From positions 51,517-115,516 of the forward strand of contig NZ_JAABNP010000017.1 in assembly GCF_009928485.1 (NCBI RefSeq): a stretch of 64,000 nt of DNA. The letters run 5' to 3'. Shown one piece after another: positions 18,254-28,412 of this stretch; position 1 is the stretch's first letter; the number at the start of each line of letters is the position of its first letter. The stretch comes from Clostridium sp. C2-6-12. Lineage in GTDB: Bacteria; Bacillota; Clostridia; Clostridiales; Clostridiaceae. Under the pieces are notes generated by a model. It saw nothing but the letters and a program-made list of their open reading frames with translations. It was not told the origin of the DNA and did no database searches. A program made the translations under genes and the position numbers.

Positions 18254-19384
18254 TTATATGTCTTTTCCTTCAGTCTGTCGAGATATATTTAATAATACCC
18301 CAACAGCCGTCATATTAATTACAAGTGCCGTTCCTCCATAACTTATAAATGGCAGTGGTACTCCTGTAACTGGCATTGAACCAGTAACAACTGCAATATT
18401 TATTATAGATTGAACTGCTAAAACCGAGGTTATTCCTATAGCAAGAAGTGTACCATATGTATCTCTTGCCTTCATCGCCACGTTTATTCCCCTCCATATG
18501 AGTATTACGAAAAGAGCTATTATAAATGCACATCCTATTAAGCCTAATTCTTCGCCTATAATAGAAAATATGAAGTCATTATGAGGCTCTGGCATATATA
18601 ATGTTTTTTGTCTTGACTGTCCAAGGCCTAAACCTGTAATTCCTCCTGAACCTAAGGCATAAAAGGATTGTATCAATTGATATCCATCACCTGTTGGAGA
18701 CTTCCATGGATCAGTAAAATTTAAAAGCCTTCTCAATCTATATGGCTCAAATATAGTGAATATGACTGCTATACCTCCGATAGCAGGTGCTACAATTCCA
18801 AATAGATGTTTTATTTGTCCACCAGCTGCAAATAATGTTATAAATGTAACGATCATAATAACTGCAGCTATACTAAGATTTTTTTCTGCCAATACTAAAG
18901 CTGCATAAAAACCTGATACTCCAAGATAAGGCAATATACCTGTAGTAAACTTCTTTACACCTTCGCCTTTAATTTCAAGACTCATAGCTAGAAATAATAC
19001 TATAACGTATTTAGCAAGATCTGACGGTTGAAAACTTTGCGATCCAATATAAACCCATCTTCTCGCTCCATTAGTTGCTGGAAAAAAGAAAACTGCAATT
19101 AACAAAGGAATACTTAGTGCCATTATTGCCAATGTATATTTTTTTATCTTATGATAGTCAAAACACATTGCAACACCCATAGCGATAACTCCAATAATTG
19201 CTGATATTAATTGCTTCTTTAAAAAAAACATACTGTCTTTATTAGGAGTTGTAAACATTGCAGTATAGGAACTTGCAGAATATACCATAACCACTCCTAT
19301 TGTTAAAAGCAAAGCTACAGTATAAAATATTCCATAATCTATTTCACCCATTTTTCTTTTACTTTTGGACCTAATGATTTTCAT
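18254..19384 (-). CDS. FtsW/SpoVE-type SEDS peptidoglycan polymerase
   Basis: SEDS-family glycosyltransferase that polymerises lipid II together with a class B PBP. 376 aa with about ten transmembrane helices and typical motifs: WVYIGSQSFQPSDLAK, the long loop with GDGYQLIQSFYALGSGG, PEPHNDFIFSIIGEELG and PLPFISYGGTALV. The start at 19384 follows SD GGAGG; an ATG at 19405 lies upstream of that SD. It may be vegetative FtsW or sporulation SpoVE; the sequence alone does not decide. The cluster's class B PBP (23511) is the likely partner. Confidence 0.92.
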   Translation of the reverse strand: MKIIRSKSKRKMGEIDYGIFYTVALLLTIGVVMVYSASSYTAMFTTPNKDSMFFLKKQLISAIIGVIAMGVAMCFDYHKIKKYTLAIMALSIPLLIAVFFFPATNGARRWVYIGSQSFQPSDLAKYVIVLFLAMSLEIKGEGVKKFTTGILPYLGVSGFYAALVLAEKNLSIAAVIMIVTFITLFAAGGQIKHLFGIVAPAIGGIAVIFTIFEPYRLRRLLNFTDPWKSPTGDGYQLIQSFYALGSGGITGLGLGQSRQKTLYMPEPHNDFIFSIIGEELGLIGCAFIIALFVILIWRGINVAMKARDTYGTLLAIGITSVLAVQSIINIAVVTGSMPVTGVPLPFISYGGTALVINMTAVGVLLNISRQTEGKDI

Positions 19385-19427
19385 ACATAAATCCTCCAAA
19401 CTCATATAACTAAGGCATACAAAATAC

Positions 19428-20402
19428 CTATATTGCTATAAATCCAATAATACATAAAATTGTCGTAACAATAGAAAAAACTATTACTATTTTTATTTCA
19501 CTCCACCCTAATTGCTCAAAATGATGATGGATTGGTGACATTTTAAATACTCTTTTACCTGTTAATTTAAATGATGTTACTTGAATAATAACTGACAAAG
19601 TTTCAATTACGTATATACCACCAACTATAACTACAAAAACTTCCATCTTAAGCATTAATGCCAGTGTCCCAACAACTCCTCCAAGAGCAAGTGAACCTGT
19701 ATCTCCCATAAATATCTTAGCTGGAAACGCATTAAATTTCAAAAATCCAAGTAAAGCTCCTATTAGCGCTATTGCAAAAATTGCCACTTCTGAATTTCCT
19801 GTTTTAAAACCAACTATTGCAAAAAATGTCAACACTATTATGGTAACAGAAGTTGCAAGTCCATCTACACCATCAGTTAAATTTACTGCATTTGTAACGG
19901 CTGCATAATATAATACAACAAAAGGTATATACAACAGACCTAAATTCAATTTAATGCTTGCAAATGGTATTAAAATTTCTGTTCCTATATAAGTATATCC
20001 ATACCAAGCTAAAGCTACAGAAAATAAAATTAATAATGTCATTTTCTGAGCCGCTTTTAATCCTAAATTATCTTTATGAATTATTTTTAAAATATCATCT
20101 AAAAATCCAATGAAACCAAAGGCAAGAAATGAATATAAAATTATCATTTCTTTATCCATAAAGCTATGTCCCATAATTAATATGGCTGCAGCTACTGAAA
20201 TAAAAAATATAAGTCCTCCCATTGTTGGTGTCCCAGATTTTTTTTGATGACTTTTAGGACCTTCTTTTCTAATATTTTGGCCAAATTTTAATTTGTGCAG
20301 CACTGGTATAAATATTGGTCCTAGTATTATTGAAAATACAAATCCCATTATTAACGGTGCTATAATTTTTGAGCTTATTATAAAGTTTACTATTTCCCCC
20401 AT
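19428..20402 (-). CDS. mraY: Phospho-MurNAc-pentapeptide transferase MraY
   Basis: Makes lipid I by transferring phospho-MurNAc-pentapeptide to undecaprenyl phosphate. 324 aa, ten transmembrane helices. Motifs include [47 protein letters not shown] and the histidine cluster MSPIHHHFE. The ATG at 20402 gives the usual family length. Its near upstream region lacks a good SD; a perfect one is about 65 nt away behind a hairpin (see separate entry). A TTG at 20432 in frame is the alternative start. Confidence 0.93.
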   Translation of the reverse strand: MGEIVNFIISSKIIAPLIMGFVFSIILGPIFIPVLHKLKFGQNIRKEGPKSHQKKSGTPTMGGLIFFISVAAAILIMGHSFMDKEMIILYSFLAFGFIGFLDDILKIIHKDNLGLKAAQKMTLLILFSVALAWYGYTYIGTEILIPFASIKLNLGLLYIPFVVLYYAAVTNAVNLTDGVDGLATSVTIIVLTFFAIVGFKTGNSEVAIFAIALIGALLGFLKFNAFPAKIFMGDTGSLALGGVVGTLALMLKMEVFVVIVGGIYVIETLSVIIQVTSFKLTGKRVFKMSPIHHHFEQLGWSEIKIVIVFSIVTTILCIIGFIAI

Positions 20403-20477
20403 CTTAGTGTTGCCTAGCGCATCTAAAATCAAAATCTGCTTAGAAGATGCTTATTTAAGGCAAGTCACCTCCTTCGC
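20403..20477 (-). promoter_or_regulatory. mraY: mraY leader: distant SD followed by a bridging hairpin
   Basis: On the minus strand AAGGAGGTGA (20468-20477) directly follows the murF stop. After one nucleotide, TTGCCT (20459-20464) can pair with AGGCAA (20410-20415), and inside it GCATCT (20445-20450) with AGATGC (20419-20424). CACTAAG then leads to the mraY ATG. With the hairpin folded out, the SD lies about 8 nt from the ATG. No reading frame of more than a few codons starts at a normal distance from this SD. Confidence 0.5.
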
Positions 20478-20478
20478 T

Positions 20479-21843
20479 TTATTTTACTTTTTCAATATAT
20501 TTAATTATCTCTTCAAATTTTGCACTTCTAGATGCCTTAACTAAAATAGTATCTCCAAACTGAATCATACTAGCCAAAGCTTCCATTAAGTCTTGTTTTG
20601 TTTCAAATACGATTGTATTTTCCTCATAGCCTTTTTTATAGCATTCTTTATATTCACCTGTTGTTAATATAATATCTGCTTTTTCTCTTGCAAACTGTCC
20701 AACTTGAGTATGAGCTTCATTTGCAAAATCTCCCAGTTCTCCCATAGTACCAAGTACTGCAATTTTTCTAGTTCCAGAATAATTTTTTAGTACATCTAAA
20801 GCAGCCTTCATTGAGTCTGGATTTGCATTATACGAGTCATTAATAATTGTAAAATTGTCTTTTTTTATAAATTCAAGTCTCATGGACGTTGCATTAAAGT
20901 TTTTAAGTCCTTGTTCCATTTCTTTAAATGTAAGCCCAAAATCTCTAGAAACTTGTATTCCTATTAATGCATTTAAAACATTGTGCTGTCCAACCATATT
21001 TAATGTAAATCTATATGTTTCTTTATCTTTAGTAACCACATTAAAACTTGTTGTTTCAGAAGTTAATTCTAAATCTTCAGCATGAAGGTCATAATTTTCA
21101 TCATAGCCTATTTTTTCTAATTTAAACTTATCACTTTTTTCAACAGTCTTTAACATATCATTTTCACAGTTTAATATGAGAGAATTTTTTCCTTCAAAAA
21201 AATCTACTATTCCCATCTTCTCTTTAAGTATATTTTCTCTAGTCTTTAAATATTCTATATGGGCTACTCCAATATTTGTTATTGCTGCTACATCTGGAAG
21301 ACCAATACTTGCAAGTCTATTTATTTCTCCAAAATTACTGGTTCCCATTTCTAAAACTGCTATATCATATTCTTTTGAAAGTTCAAATATCATAAGTGGA
21401 AGACCTATTTCATTGTTAAAGTTTCCTTGTGTTTTAAATACTCTATATTTTCCGCTTAGAAATGCTGCAACTAAATCTTTAGTTGAAGTTTTTCCTGTAG
21501 ACCCGGTTATTCCAACAACTTTTATACCTAATTTATTTCTATAAAATCTAGCTAAATCGCCTAAAGCTATCCTAGTATCTTTTACTTTAATGATAGTTCC
21601 TCTATTATTTAGTTCTTCTTTTTGAAACTTTACTTCATCAACTATTACTATTGCAGCTCCTTTTTCTATAGCTGAAACAGTATAATCATTCCCATTGAAA
21701 TTTTCTCCTTTCAATGCAATAAATAAATTGTCTTTTTCAATTTTTCTTGTATCTGTAGAAATTTTATTAAATAAACCATCATTGTTTTGGACTATTATTT
21801 CTCCATTTACTGCTTTTATTATTTCTTCTAAATTTAAATCCAC
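20479..21843 (-). CDS. murF: UDP-MurNAc-tripeptide--D-Ala-D-Ala ligase MurF
   Basis: Adds D-Ala-D-Ala to UDP-MurNAc-tripeptide, the last cytoplasmic step of the precursor. 454 aa with the Mur-ligase ATP motif GITGSTGKTSTK, the central domain (EMGTSNFGEI) and C-terminal NDSYNANPDSMKAAL. The start is placed at GTG 21843, with SD AAAAGGGG 8 nt upstream; a GTG at 21852 overlaps that SD. It follows murE by about 20 nt and precedes mraY. Confidence 0.95.
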   Translation of the reverse strand: MDLNLEEIIKAVNGEIIVQNNDGLFNKISTDTRKIEKDNLFIALKGENFNGNDYTVSAIEKGAAIVIVDEVKFQKEELNNRGTIIKVKDTRIALGDLARFYRNKLGIKVVGITGSTGKTSTKDLVAAFLSGKYRVFKTQGNFNNEIGLPLMIFELSKEYDIAVLEMGTSNFGEINRLASIGLPDVAAITNIGVAHIEYLKTRENILKEKMGIVDFFEGKNSLILNCENDMLKTVEKSDKFKLEKIGYDENYDLHAEDLELTSETTSFNVVTKDKETYRFTLNMVGQHNVLNALIGIQVSRDFGLTFKEMEQGLKNFNATSMRLEFIKKDNFTIINDSYNANPDSMKAALDVLKNYSGTRKIAVLGTMGELGDFANEAHTQVGQFAREKADIILTTGEYKECYKKGYEENTIVFETKQDLMEALASMIQFGDTILVKASRSAKFEEIIKYIEKVK

Positions 21844-21865
21844 TTCATACACCCCTTTTGATCAG

Positions 21866-23326
21866 TTAGCTGTTAACTGAATTAAGTATTTCCTTTACAA
21901 CTTCTCTTTCATCAAAATGTATAGTCTCATTTTTTAATATTTGATATGTTTCATGACCTTTTCCAGCAATGACTATTACATCTTCTTTTTGAGCAATAGA
22001 TATAGCCTTCTTTATAGCTTCTTTTCTATTTTCAATTACAATATAATTTTCTTTTTCTAATCCTGCTTGAATATCTTTAATAATATCTATTGGTTCTTCA
22101 CTTCTTGGATTATCTGAAGTTATTATTGTGACATCTGCAATATCTGTTGATATTTTTCCCATTTGAGGTCTTTTCACCTTATCTCTATCTCCGCCACAAC
22201 CAAATATGGAAATTAATCTTCCTTTAGTAAATGCTTTAGCTGTTTTTAATATATTTTCAAGACCATCTGGAGTATGTGCATAATCAATTATTATTTCATA
22301 AGGAAGATTGTATTCTGCTCCAACTCTTTCGCATCTTCCTGGTACAACAGCCTTTTTAATACCCTCTTTTATACTTTCAATTTTTATACCTACTTTAAAG
22401 CATGCTCCAATTGCACCTAATGCATTATAAATATTATATTCACCTGGTATATTTAATATAAATGCTTCCTCTTTATCAAGATTAACTTTAAACTTAATAT
22501 TTCTACTTCCCATTTCTTCGCCTATTGCTTTAAATGTCGAAGTTGCCTTTACTGAAAAAGAAAATATATTTTCTGAATTTAACTTATTTAAATCTGAAAT
22601 TACTTGTTTTCCATAATTATCGTCAATATTAACGACTTTTATTCTTGCCCTTTCAAACAATTTAAACTTTGCTTTGTAGTAATTTTCAAAAGTTTTATGA
22701 AAATCCAAATGATCCCTTGTTAAATTTGTAAAAATACCAACTTCAAATTTAACTCCATATACTCTATCTAATTCTAAAGAATGTGAAGAGACTTCCATTA
22801 CACAGTATTCCACACCCTTATTTACCATCTCAGAAAATAATTCCTGTAACTCTAAAGATTCTGGTGTGGTTCTTTCTGTATGAATTTTTTCATCACCTAT
22901 GTAATTAGCTATAGTACCAATTAATCCAACCTTTTTATTATCTGCTTCCAAAATCTCTTTAATCATAAAAGCTGTTGTAGTTTTCCCATTGGTTCCTGTC
23001 ACACCAATTATTTTCATTTTATCACTAGGATTATCATAATAATTAGCTCCCATTAAAGCTAATGCTTTTCTTGTATCACTGCTTTTAATAACAGTAATAT
23101 CATTGTTTCTTATTTCTACATCATCTTGAATAACTATAACCTTAGCTCCATTTTCAATAGCTTTATCTACATATTTATGTCCATCTGTTGAATATCCTTT
23201 AATGCAAATAAAAATATCAAAAGCTGCAACCTTTCGACTATCATAATTTATTTTATTAATATCAAGATCAATTTCACCTTGAATAATTTCGTAGTCCAAT
23301 CCTTTTAAGATAGATTTCAAATTCAT
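21866..23326 (-). CDS. murE: UDP-MurNAc-L-Ala-D-Glu--meso-DAP ligase MurE
   Basis: Adds the third residue to the muropeptide. 486 aa: N-terminal UDP-binding domain, ATP-binding [12 protein letters not shown], catalytic centre ([10 protein letters not shown]) and C-terminal domain. The DNPRSEEP motif is the meso-diaminopimelate specificity signature, consistent with dapF in the window. The ATG follows SD GGAGAGGGA. It heads a transcript separated from the PBP gene by a terminator. Confidence 0.95.
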   Translation of the reverse strand: MNLKSILKGLDYEIIQGEIDLDINKINYDSRKVAAFDIFICIKGYSTDGHKYVDKAIENGAKVIVIQDDVEIRNNDITVIKSSDTRKALALMGANYYDNPSDKMKIIGVTGTNGKTTTAFMIKEILEADNKKVGLIGTIANYIGDEKIHTERTTPESLELQELFSEMVNKGVEYCVMEVSSHSLELDRVYGVKFEVGIFTNLTRDHLDFHKTFENYYKAKFKLFERARIKVVNIDDNYGKQVISDLNKLNSENIFSFSVKATSTFKAIGEEMGSRNIKFKVNLDKEEAFILNIPGEYNIYNALGAIGACFKVGIKIESIKEGIKKAVVPGRCERVGAEYNLPYEIIIDYAHTPDGLENILKTAKAFTKGRLISIFGCGGDRDKVKRPQMGKISTDIADVTIITSDNPRSEEPIDIIKDIQAGLEKENYIVIENRKEAIKKAISIAQKEDVIVIAGKGHETYQILKNETIHFDEREVVKEILNSVNS

Positions 23327-23361
23327 AACATTCCCTCTCCTAACTGTCCCTATTATTTAAA

Positions 23362-23395
23362 AAAATATAGCATGTGAGCATTTTCCCACATGCTA
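23362..23395 (-). terminator. Terminator between PBP gene and murE
   Basis: TAGCATGTG and its perfect complement with a 10-nt loop run into TATTTTTTT on the minus strand. It lies past the PBP stop and just ahead of murE, splitting the murein cluster into two transcripts or attenuating read-through. Confidence 0.8.
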
Positions 23396-23510
23396 GTATT
23401 TCGTCATTAGTCTTGTTTACTTTAACTTAAAGAAAATTTATTCATAATCTAAATAAAATAATTATTAAACTTATAACAGTTTTATTAATTTTAAAAATAA
23501 GAGTTAATTT

Positions 23511-25760
23511 TTAATCCTTATATTCTGAACTTAATTCTAATTTAACTGTTGTTCCTTTAGATATGAATTCGCCTGCTGCAATATCTTGGTCTGATATCAT
23601 TCCACTTCCTTCAAAGGCAGGAACTATTCCAAGATTTTTAAGCAAGGCAGCTGCATCTTCTTTTGAATATCCTCTAACATCTGGCATTGCAACAGTATTA
23701 TTATAAGTCGCTTCACCAGTTGTGTAAAGATTTATTTTCTCGCCTTCCTTTACTGAATATCCTGGATATGGTTTTATATCTACTATTGTTTCTCCAGTTC
23801 CATCAATATTAAAATCTAACTTTACATTGCTCAATGCTTTTTTTGCATCTGCAACTTTCATTCCTCTAATTTCTGGTATAACTACATCTTTAGTAATTTG
23901 TCCTAAATTCTCTTCAGCAAATTTACTATTTAAATAATTAAATATATCTGTAAATAATGTTTTTGCTGGTGGTACAGCAACCTGAGACGCATAATATATT
24001 CCATCTTTACGAGGTTCATCAACTGTTATCATTATTGTTACCTTAGGATCACTAACTGGAGCCATTCCAACAAAAGAAGATATATATGCTCCATCTTGAT
24101 ACTTTCCATTAACAACCTTTTGAGCAGTTCCTGTTTTTCCTCCAATATGATATCCTTCCATGAAAGTTGCTGTTCCAGAGCCTGCAGTTACAACTCTTTC
24201 AAGATAACTTCTCAATTCTGCCGTCTTCTCAGTGCTAGCTACTGTAGTTGTTTTTGGCTTAAAAGTTTCATCAACTATTTTAACATCACTATCATCATTA
24301 TGTGTTATTTCTTTCATTACATGAGGTTGAATTAATGTCCCCCCATTTGCAACAGAATTAAAAGCTGCCATATATTGAACAGAATTAACTGTATTTGTTT
24401 GACCGAAAGATATTGTTGCAAGGTCTGCATCCGAAACTTTTCCTACTGATTTAACAATTCCTTTTGCTTCACCAGGCAAATCAATTCCGCTAGCCTGACC
24501 AAATCCAAATTTGTTAATAGACGCACATAGTTTATCTTTTCCAATCAAAGCTCCCAATTCCATAAATCCTACATTACAAGAATTTTGAATTATATCAGGG
24601 AATACTTGAGGACCATGTCCTTCTGGTCTCCAACATTTTGGATGAATTCCACCAACTGCTAATGAACCACTGCAGAAAAATTTTGTATCTTTGTTGACAA
24701 CATTTTCTTCTAACCCAGTGATTGCTGTTATTACCTTAAATATTGACCCTGGTTCAAAAGTATCATTTACAAGCCTGTTTCTCCACATTTTATTAGTGTC
24801 ACCATCAAATTTCTCTTTTCCATCAAATGGCTTATTAGGATCAAAATCCGGTTTATTGACCATAGCCAAAACTTCCCCTGTTTTAGGATCCATAACTAAC
24901 ACTGATACTGCCTTGGCTTGTGTATCAGAATATGCCTGTTGCGCTGCCTTTTCTGCAAAGTTTTGTATGTTTTCATCAATAGTAAGAGAAACGTCTTTAC
25001 CTGGAACTGGTGATGTAAACTGAGATATAGTATAAGGTAAATCTCTATTTACACCATCAAGTTCAGTAATCTTTCTTCCTGGAATTCCAGATAAATATGA
25101 ATTATACTGAAGCTCTATTCCATTTAATCCTTTATTATCAGCATCAGTATTTCCAAGTACATGTGCTAAGAAATTATTGTTAGGATAATATCTTTTTGTG
25201 TCTGGAGATACCAAAACACCATTTATATTAAGTTCCTTAACTTTGTCAGCTTGTTCTTTTTCTATTCTTCTTATAAGTGTTGCAGATCCTGCCATTAATC
25301 CATTCGGAAGCTTTGTTTCGAGTTTTTCTTTTACTTTTTGAACATCTAAATCTAATGCTTTTGCTATTACAGGAGCAATATCATCTGTAGTTAGTCCCTT
25401 ATCTTTTGTAGGAAGAGGTATACCGACACTCTTCATCTTTTCAGTTTCTTTTGAAGGTATTTGAGTCAAATTCCTATCCAGATATTTTCTAATAGCATTT
25501 AAATCAAAATCAACTCTATAAACATTTGCAGATACTGCAAGTTCTTTACCATTCCTATCTAAAATTCTTCCTCTTATTGCGTCAATTTTAACTTCACTAG
25601 TCCATTGTTCCTCTGCCCTAGCAGAATAATCAGCCTTTTTTACTATCATTATATAAGATAATCTAATTGTTAAAAGAGCAAAAACCAATGTCAGCATAAT
25701 AGCTGAAATGCTCATCCTTTGCCGCATTTTTGCTTTATCTTTATAATTTTTCTTTTTCAA
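23511..25760 (-). CDS. Class B penicillin-binding protein with PASTA domains (SpoVD/PbpB-like)
   Basis: Septal or spore-cortex transpeptidase, 749 aa. One N-terminal membrane helix (about 18-40), a PBP dimerisation domain (about 58-240), and a transpeptidase domain with SxxK at 339-342 (SIFK), SxN at 394-396 (SCN) and KTG at 542-544. Two C-terminal PASTA repeats span about 630-690 and 690-749. The start is TTG with GGGGGAAG upstream. The PASTA-bearing form beside mraZ-rsmH-ftsL could be the division PBP or SpoVD. A 295-bp AT-rich gap separates it from ftsL. Confidence 0.92.
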   Translation of the reverse strand: MKKKNYKDKAKMRQRMSISAIMLTLVFALLTIRLSYIMIVKKADYSARAEEQWTSEVKIDAIRGRILDRNGKELAVSANVYRVDFDLNAIRKYLDRNLTQIPSKETEKMKSVGIPLPTKDKGLTTDDIAPVIAKALDLDVQKVKEKLETKLPNGLMAGSATLIRRIEKEQADKVKELNINGVLVSPDTKRYYPNNNFLAHVLGNTDADNKGLNGIELQYNSYLSGIPGRKITELDGVNRDLPYTISQFTSPVPGKDVSLTIDENIQNFAEKAAQQAYSDTQAKAVSVLVMDPKTGEVLAMVNKPDFDPNKPFDGKEKFDGDTNKMWRNRLVNDTFEPGSIFKVITAITGLEENVVNKDTKFFCSGSLAVGGIHPKCWRPEGHGPQVFPDIIQNSCNVGFMELGALIGKDKLCASINKFGFGQASGIDLPGEAKGIVKSVGKVSDADLATISFGQTNTVNSVQYMAAFNSVANGGTLIQPHVMKEITHNDDSDVKIVDETFKPKTTTVASTEKTAELRSYLERVVTAGSGTATFMEGYHIGGKTGTAQKVVNGKYQDGAYISSFVGMAPVSDPKVTIMITVDEPRKDGIYYASQVAVPPAKTLFTDIFNYLNSKFAEENLGQITKDVVIPEIRGMKVADAKKALSNVKLDFNIDGTGETIVDIKPYPGYSVKEGEKINLYTTGEATYNNTVAMPDVRGYSKEDAAALLKNLGIVPAFEGSGMISDQDIAAGEFISKGTTVKLELSSEYKD

Positions 25761-25883
25761 CGCCTACTTCCCCCACGTACTTTCTTTTACATAATCATAT
25801 TCAAAAAAAATAATTCTTATTACATAATTTTTAAAACTTATATTATTTTTAATAATAATTATTTTTGCTATACTATATATTTT

Positions 25884-25904
25884 TATCAATATTACTAATT
25901 GATA
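25884..25904. repeat. 7-7-7 inverted repeat in the leader of the PBP gene
   Basis: TATCAAT, seven bases, ATTGATA: a perfect short dyad about 130 bp upstream of the PBP start, in the 295-bp gap between ftsL and the PBP gene. It may be an operator; AT-rich sequence makes chance occurrence possible. Nothing else was recognised in the gap. Confidence 0.3.
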
Positions 25905-26055
25905 ACTATTACGAAATAAAATAATAAGTCATTAATGCAGCATATGATTTAAGTCACGTCATAAAATACTTCACCTATAAAAATATAAATAAACTTTTTT
26001 TGACATAACTCAAAATAAATGGCATACTAACTTATTACTTTATGATTATACCTAA

Positions 26056-26565
26056 TTATTTAATTAAACTTAGTAATTTAGAAAATAAATTTGTTTCTTT
26101 TGTATTGTTATCAGATACATTAGATTTTAAGTCCGTAAAATAATTTTGTGAAAAATCAATTTTCATTGTTTCATCCTTTTTAGGAACAACCATAGATAAT
26201 TTATTAGATGCATTTTTCTCTATGTTATTTAAGGATGAGTATTTTAGCAATTTAACTTTTAATGCTTCATTTGCTTCTTCCGTTTGTTTAATTTGACTAT
26301 TTAAATCTGTAACCTGCTTTTGCATGTTATAAACCTTACTATCTCCCGAAATAGTAATAAATCCCAAGCTAAATATAACTATTGCTATAGATAATACATA
26401 TTTCCTATCATTTTTTCTTTTATTCCTCAATAGTATATTTTTATTTTGAAGCTTTTTTCTTCTTTGTATCTGTTTATATTTCCTATCAGGTTTTTGTACT
26501 CTCTTTTTTCTCTCTGGTGCTAATGCCGTATTTCCCTTTATATAATCATACTGTCTTCTCGCCAT
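26056..26565 (-). CDS. FtsL-like cell-division protein
   Basis: Small bitopic divisome protein, 169 aa. A long, very basic cytoplasmic N-terminus (about 1-60, rich in K/R), a single membrane helix (about 62-80), then a coiled coil (about 85-125), and a polar tail. Assigned by topology and by position between rsmH and the class B PBP; FtsL proteins have little sequence conservation. The ATG at 26565 (MARRQYDY) was preferred to 26586 since neither has a strong SD and the former lies behind GGGATGTGA. Confidence 0.75.
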   Translation of the reverse strand: MARRQYDYIKGNTALAPERKKRVQKPDRKYKQIQRRKKLQNKNILLRNKRKNDRKYVLSIAIVIFSLGFITISGDSKVYNMQKQVTDLNSQIKQTEEANEALKVKLLKYSSLNNIEKNASNKLSMVVPKKDETMKIDFSQNYFTDLKSNVSDNNTKETNLFSKLLSLIK

Positions 26566-26607
26566 ATTATTCACATCCCAACTCATTTATAACATATAAA
26601 ATAGTAA

Positions 26608-27540
26608 TTATAATTTCTCAATTATTCTAAGCTTAGCGCTTCTGCTTCTTGGGTTTTCCTCAATTTCTTTTTCAGTTGGTGCTATTCCTTTTTTTGATAT
26701 CACCTTAACTAATGGCTTTTTCCCACAAACACAGACTGGAAATTCCTTTGGGCAAGTACATGGATTTTCTAATTCTCTAAACTTTAATTTAACTATTCTA
26801 TCCTCCAAAGAATGGAAAGTTATAATTGCCATTCTTCCTCCTTTATTTAGTCTATTTACACCATCTTCTATTGTCTTATTTAATATTTTTAATTCTGAAT
26901 TAACTTCTATTCTAATTGCCTGAAAAGTTCTTTTAGCTGGGTGAGGCCCATCTCTCCTCATCTTAGCTGGAATTGCAGCTTTTATAATATCTACAAGCTC
27001 AAAAGTTGTTTCAATAGTTTTTTGTGATCTTCTATTCACTATAAAATTAGCAATTCTTTTTGCAAACCTTTCTTCTCCATAGTCCTTTATTATTTTATAT
27101 AATTCATCTTCAGAATAATTATTTATAATCTCATGAGCAGAAAAATCATTATCTCTATTCATTCTCATATCTAGAGGAGCATCCTGCATATAACTAAAAC
27201 CTCTTGAAGCTTCATCTAATTGATATGATGAAACTCCTAAATCAGCTAAAATCCCATCAACTTTTTCCACATCTAATTCTGTCAAAATGCTATCTATATT
27301 ATAAAAATTATTATGAACATATTTTACGTTTTCATAATTTTCAAGCCTTTTTTTAGCCGCAGAAAGAGCATCTTTATCTTGATCAATACCAATTAGCGTC
27401 CCTTCTTTAGATAAATTGGCTACAATTTGAGATGAATGACCTGCACCTCCTAAAGTGCAATCAACATAAATACCATTTTCTTTTATATCTAATGCTTCTA
27501 TACATTCATTTAATAATACTGATACATGTTTAAATTCCAT
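26608..27540 (-). CDS. rsmH: 16S rRNA m4C1402 methyltransferase RsmH
   Basis: SAM-dependent N4-methyltransferase of 16S rRNA C1402 (MraW). 310 aa with N-terminal [11 protein letters not shown]-binding [32 protein letters not shown] and the C-terminal [19 protein letters not shown]. 12 nt after mraZ, as in the standard dcw cluster. Confidence 0.96.
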   Translation of the reverse strand: MEFKHVSVLLNECIEALDIKENGIYVDCTLGGAGHSSQIVANLSKEGTLIGIDQDKDALSAAKKRLENYENVKYVHNNFYNIDSILTELDVEKVDGILADLGVSSYQLDEASRGFSYMQDAPLDMRMNRDNDFSAHEIINNYSEDELYKIIKDYGEERFAKRIANFIVNRRSQKTIETTFELVDIIKAAIPAKMRRDGPHPAKRTFQAIRIEVNSELKILNKTIEDGVNRLNKGGRMAIITFHSLEDRIVKLKFRELENPCTCPKEFPVCVCGKKPLVKVISKKGIAPTEKEIEENPRSRSAKLRIIEKL

Positions 27541-27552
27541 AATAAAAACTCC

Positions 27553-27981
27553 TTATATTCCTAAATCGTTCATTTTTTCTGCTATAGAATCAAAATCAAT
27601 ATTTGATTCATTATAGTTATTCCACTTTTCCTTGCTCCATATTTCTACTCTAGTTAACACTCCAATACTTACTATGTCCTTTTCTATTCCTGCATATTCT
27701 TTTAAATTTTGTGGAATCAATCCTCTTCCTTGTTTGTCTAATTCAACTTCACAAGCCCCAGAAAAAAAGAATCTTACAAAGGCTCTCGCATCTTTGTTAG
27801 TTAAAGGTAAAGTTTTTAGTTTCTCTTCTAATATTTTCCATTCATCAAGTGGATAAGCGTATAAACAGCCATCAAGACCTTTTGTAATCACAAATGTATT
27901 ACCAAGACCTTCTCTAAGTTTTGCTGGAACAATTATTCTATTCTTAGGATCTAACCCATGTTGGTATTCACCAATAAACAT
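27553..27981 (-). CDS. mraZ: Transcriptional regulator MraZ
   Basis: DNA-binding repressor/regulator of the division cluster, acting on its own promoter region. 142 aa made of two SpoVT/AbrB-like halves ([23 protein letters not shown] repeated in form by [22 protein letters not shown]). SD AGGAGCTGA. First gene of the operon; a matching set of repeats lies upstream. Confidence 0.95.
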   Translation of the reverse strand: MFIGEYQHGLDPKNRIIVPAKLREGLGNTFVITKGLDGCLYAYPLDEWKILEEKLKTLPLTNKDARAFVRFFFSGACEVELDKQGRGLIPQNLKEYAGIEKDIVSIGVLTRVEIWSKEKWNNYNESNIDFDSIAEKMNDLGI

Positions 27982-28030
27982 TATTCTCAGCTCCTGTTTT
28001 ATACAAATTTAAAATTCCACTCTATTTTTA

Positions 28031-28057
28031 ACCACTTAACACCACTTCTAACCACTT
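28031..28057 (-). promoter_or_regulatory. mraZ: Putative MraZ operator: three direct repeats, 10-bp period
   Basis: Read on the minus strand, AAGTGGT occurs three times at exact 10-bp spacing (AAGTGGTTAG, AAGTGGTGTT, AAGTGGTTAA), 50-75 bp upstream of the mraZ ATG. MraZ proteins are known to bind GTGG-containing direct repeats with about one-turn spacing ahead of mraZ. A further TGG lies out of phase at about 28018. The rest of the 431-bp gap is AT-rich with the pheT terminator at its far end. Confidence 0.7.
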
Positions 28058-28317
28058 TTATATCTATTCTATAAAAATATAGTATTTCCTTCTTAAAATC
28101 AAGCTTTTTTTATAATTATTCAATTTTTTTTATAAAGAGGTAATTAATTCACCTATTCCCATTGTATTTATTACATTTTATATATTGATTCTCAACCAAA
28201 TTTCCAGCAGTCTATACTTTTAAAATAAACCTCTTAATGTAAATTTTGTATTAGTATTATATTAAATTTGTATTTATTAACCTTTAACCTTTACAGTTAC
28301 TAATTCCAATGTTAAAA

Positions 28318-28364
28318 ATAAAAAAGCAAAACCATGTATATAATAATTCACATGATCTTGCTTT
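28318..28364 (-). terminator. pheST terminator
   Basis: AAAGCAAGA-CATGT pairs with ACATGG-TTTTGCTTT and ends in TTTTTTATTTTT on the minus strand, about 50 nt past the pheT stop. Confidence 0.8.
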
Positions 28365-28412
28365 ACATATTATATTTATTAATATTTATATTCTAAGAGA
28401 ATATTAAAACAA

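Noticed and set aside
20459..20477. A separate leader peptide served by the strong SD after murF
   Set aside because: Starts at a suitable distance (TTG, GTG) give only two to six codons; a bridged mraY start explains the SD better, though not proven.
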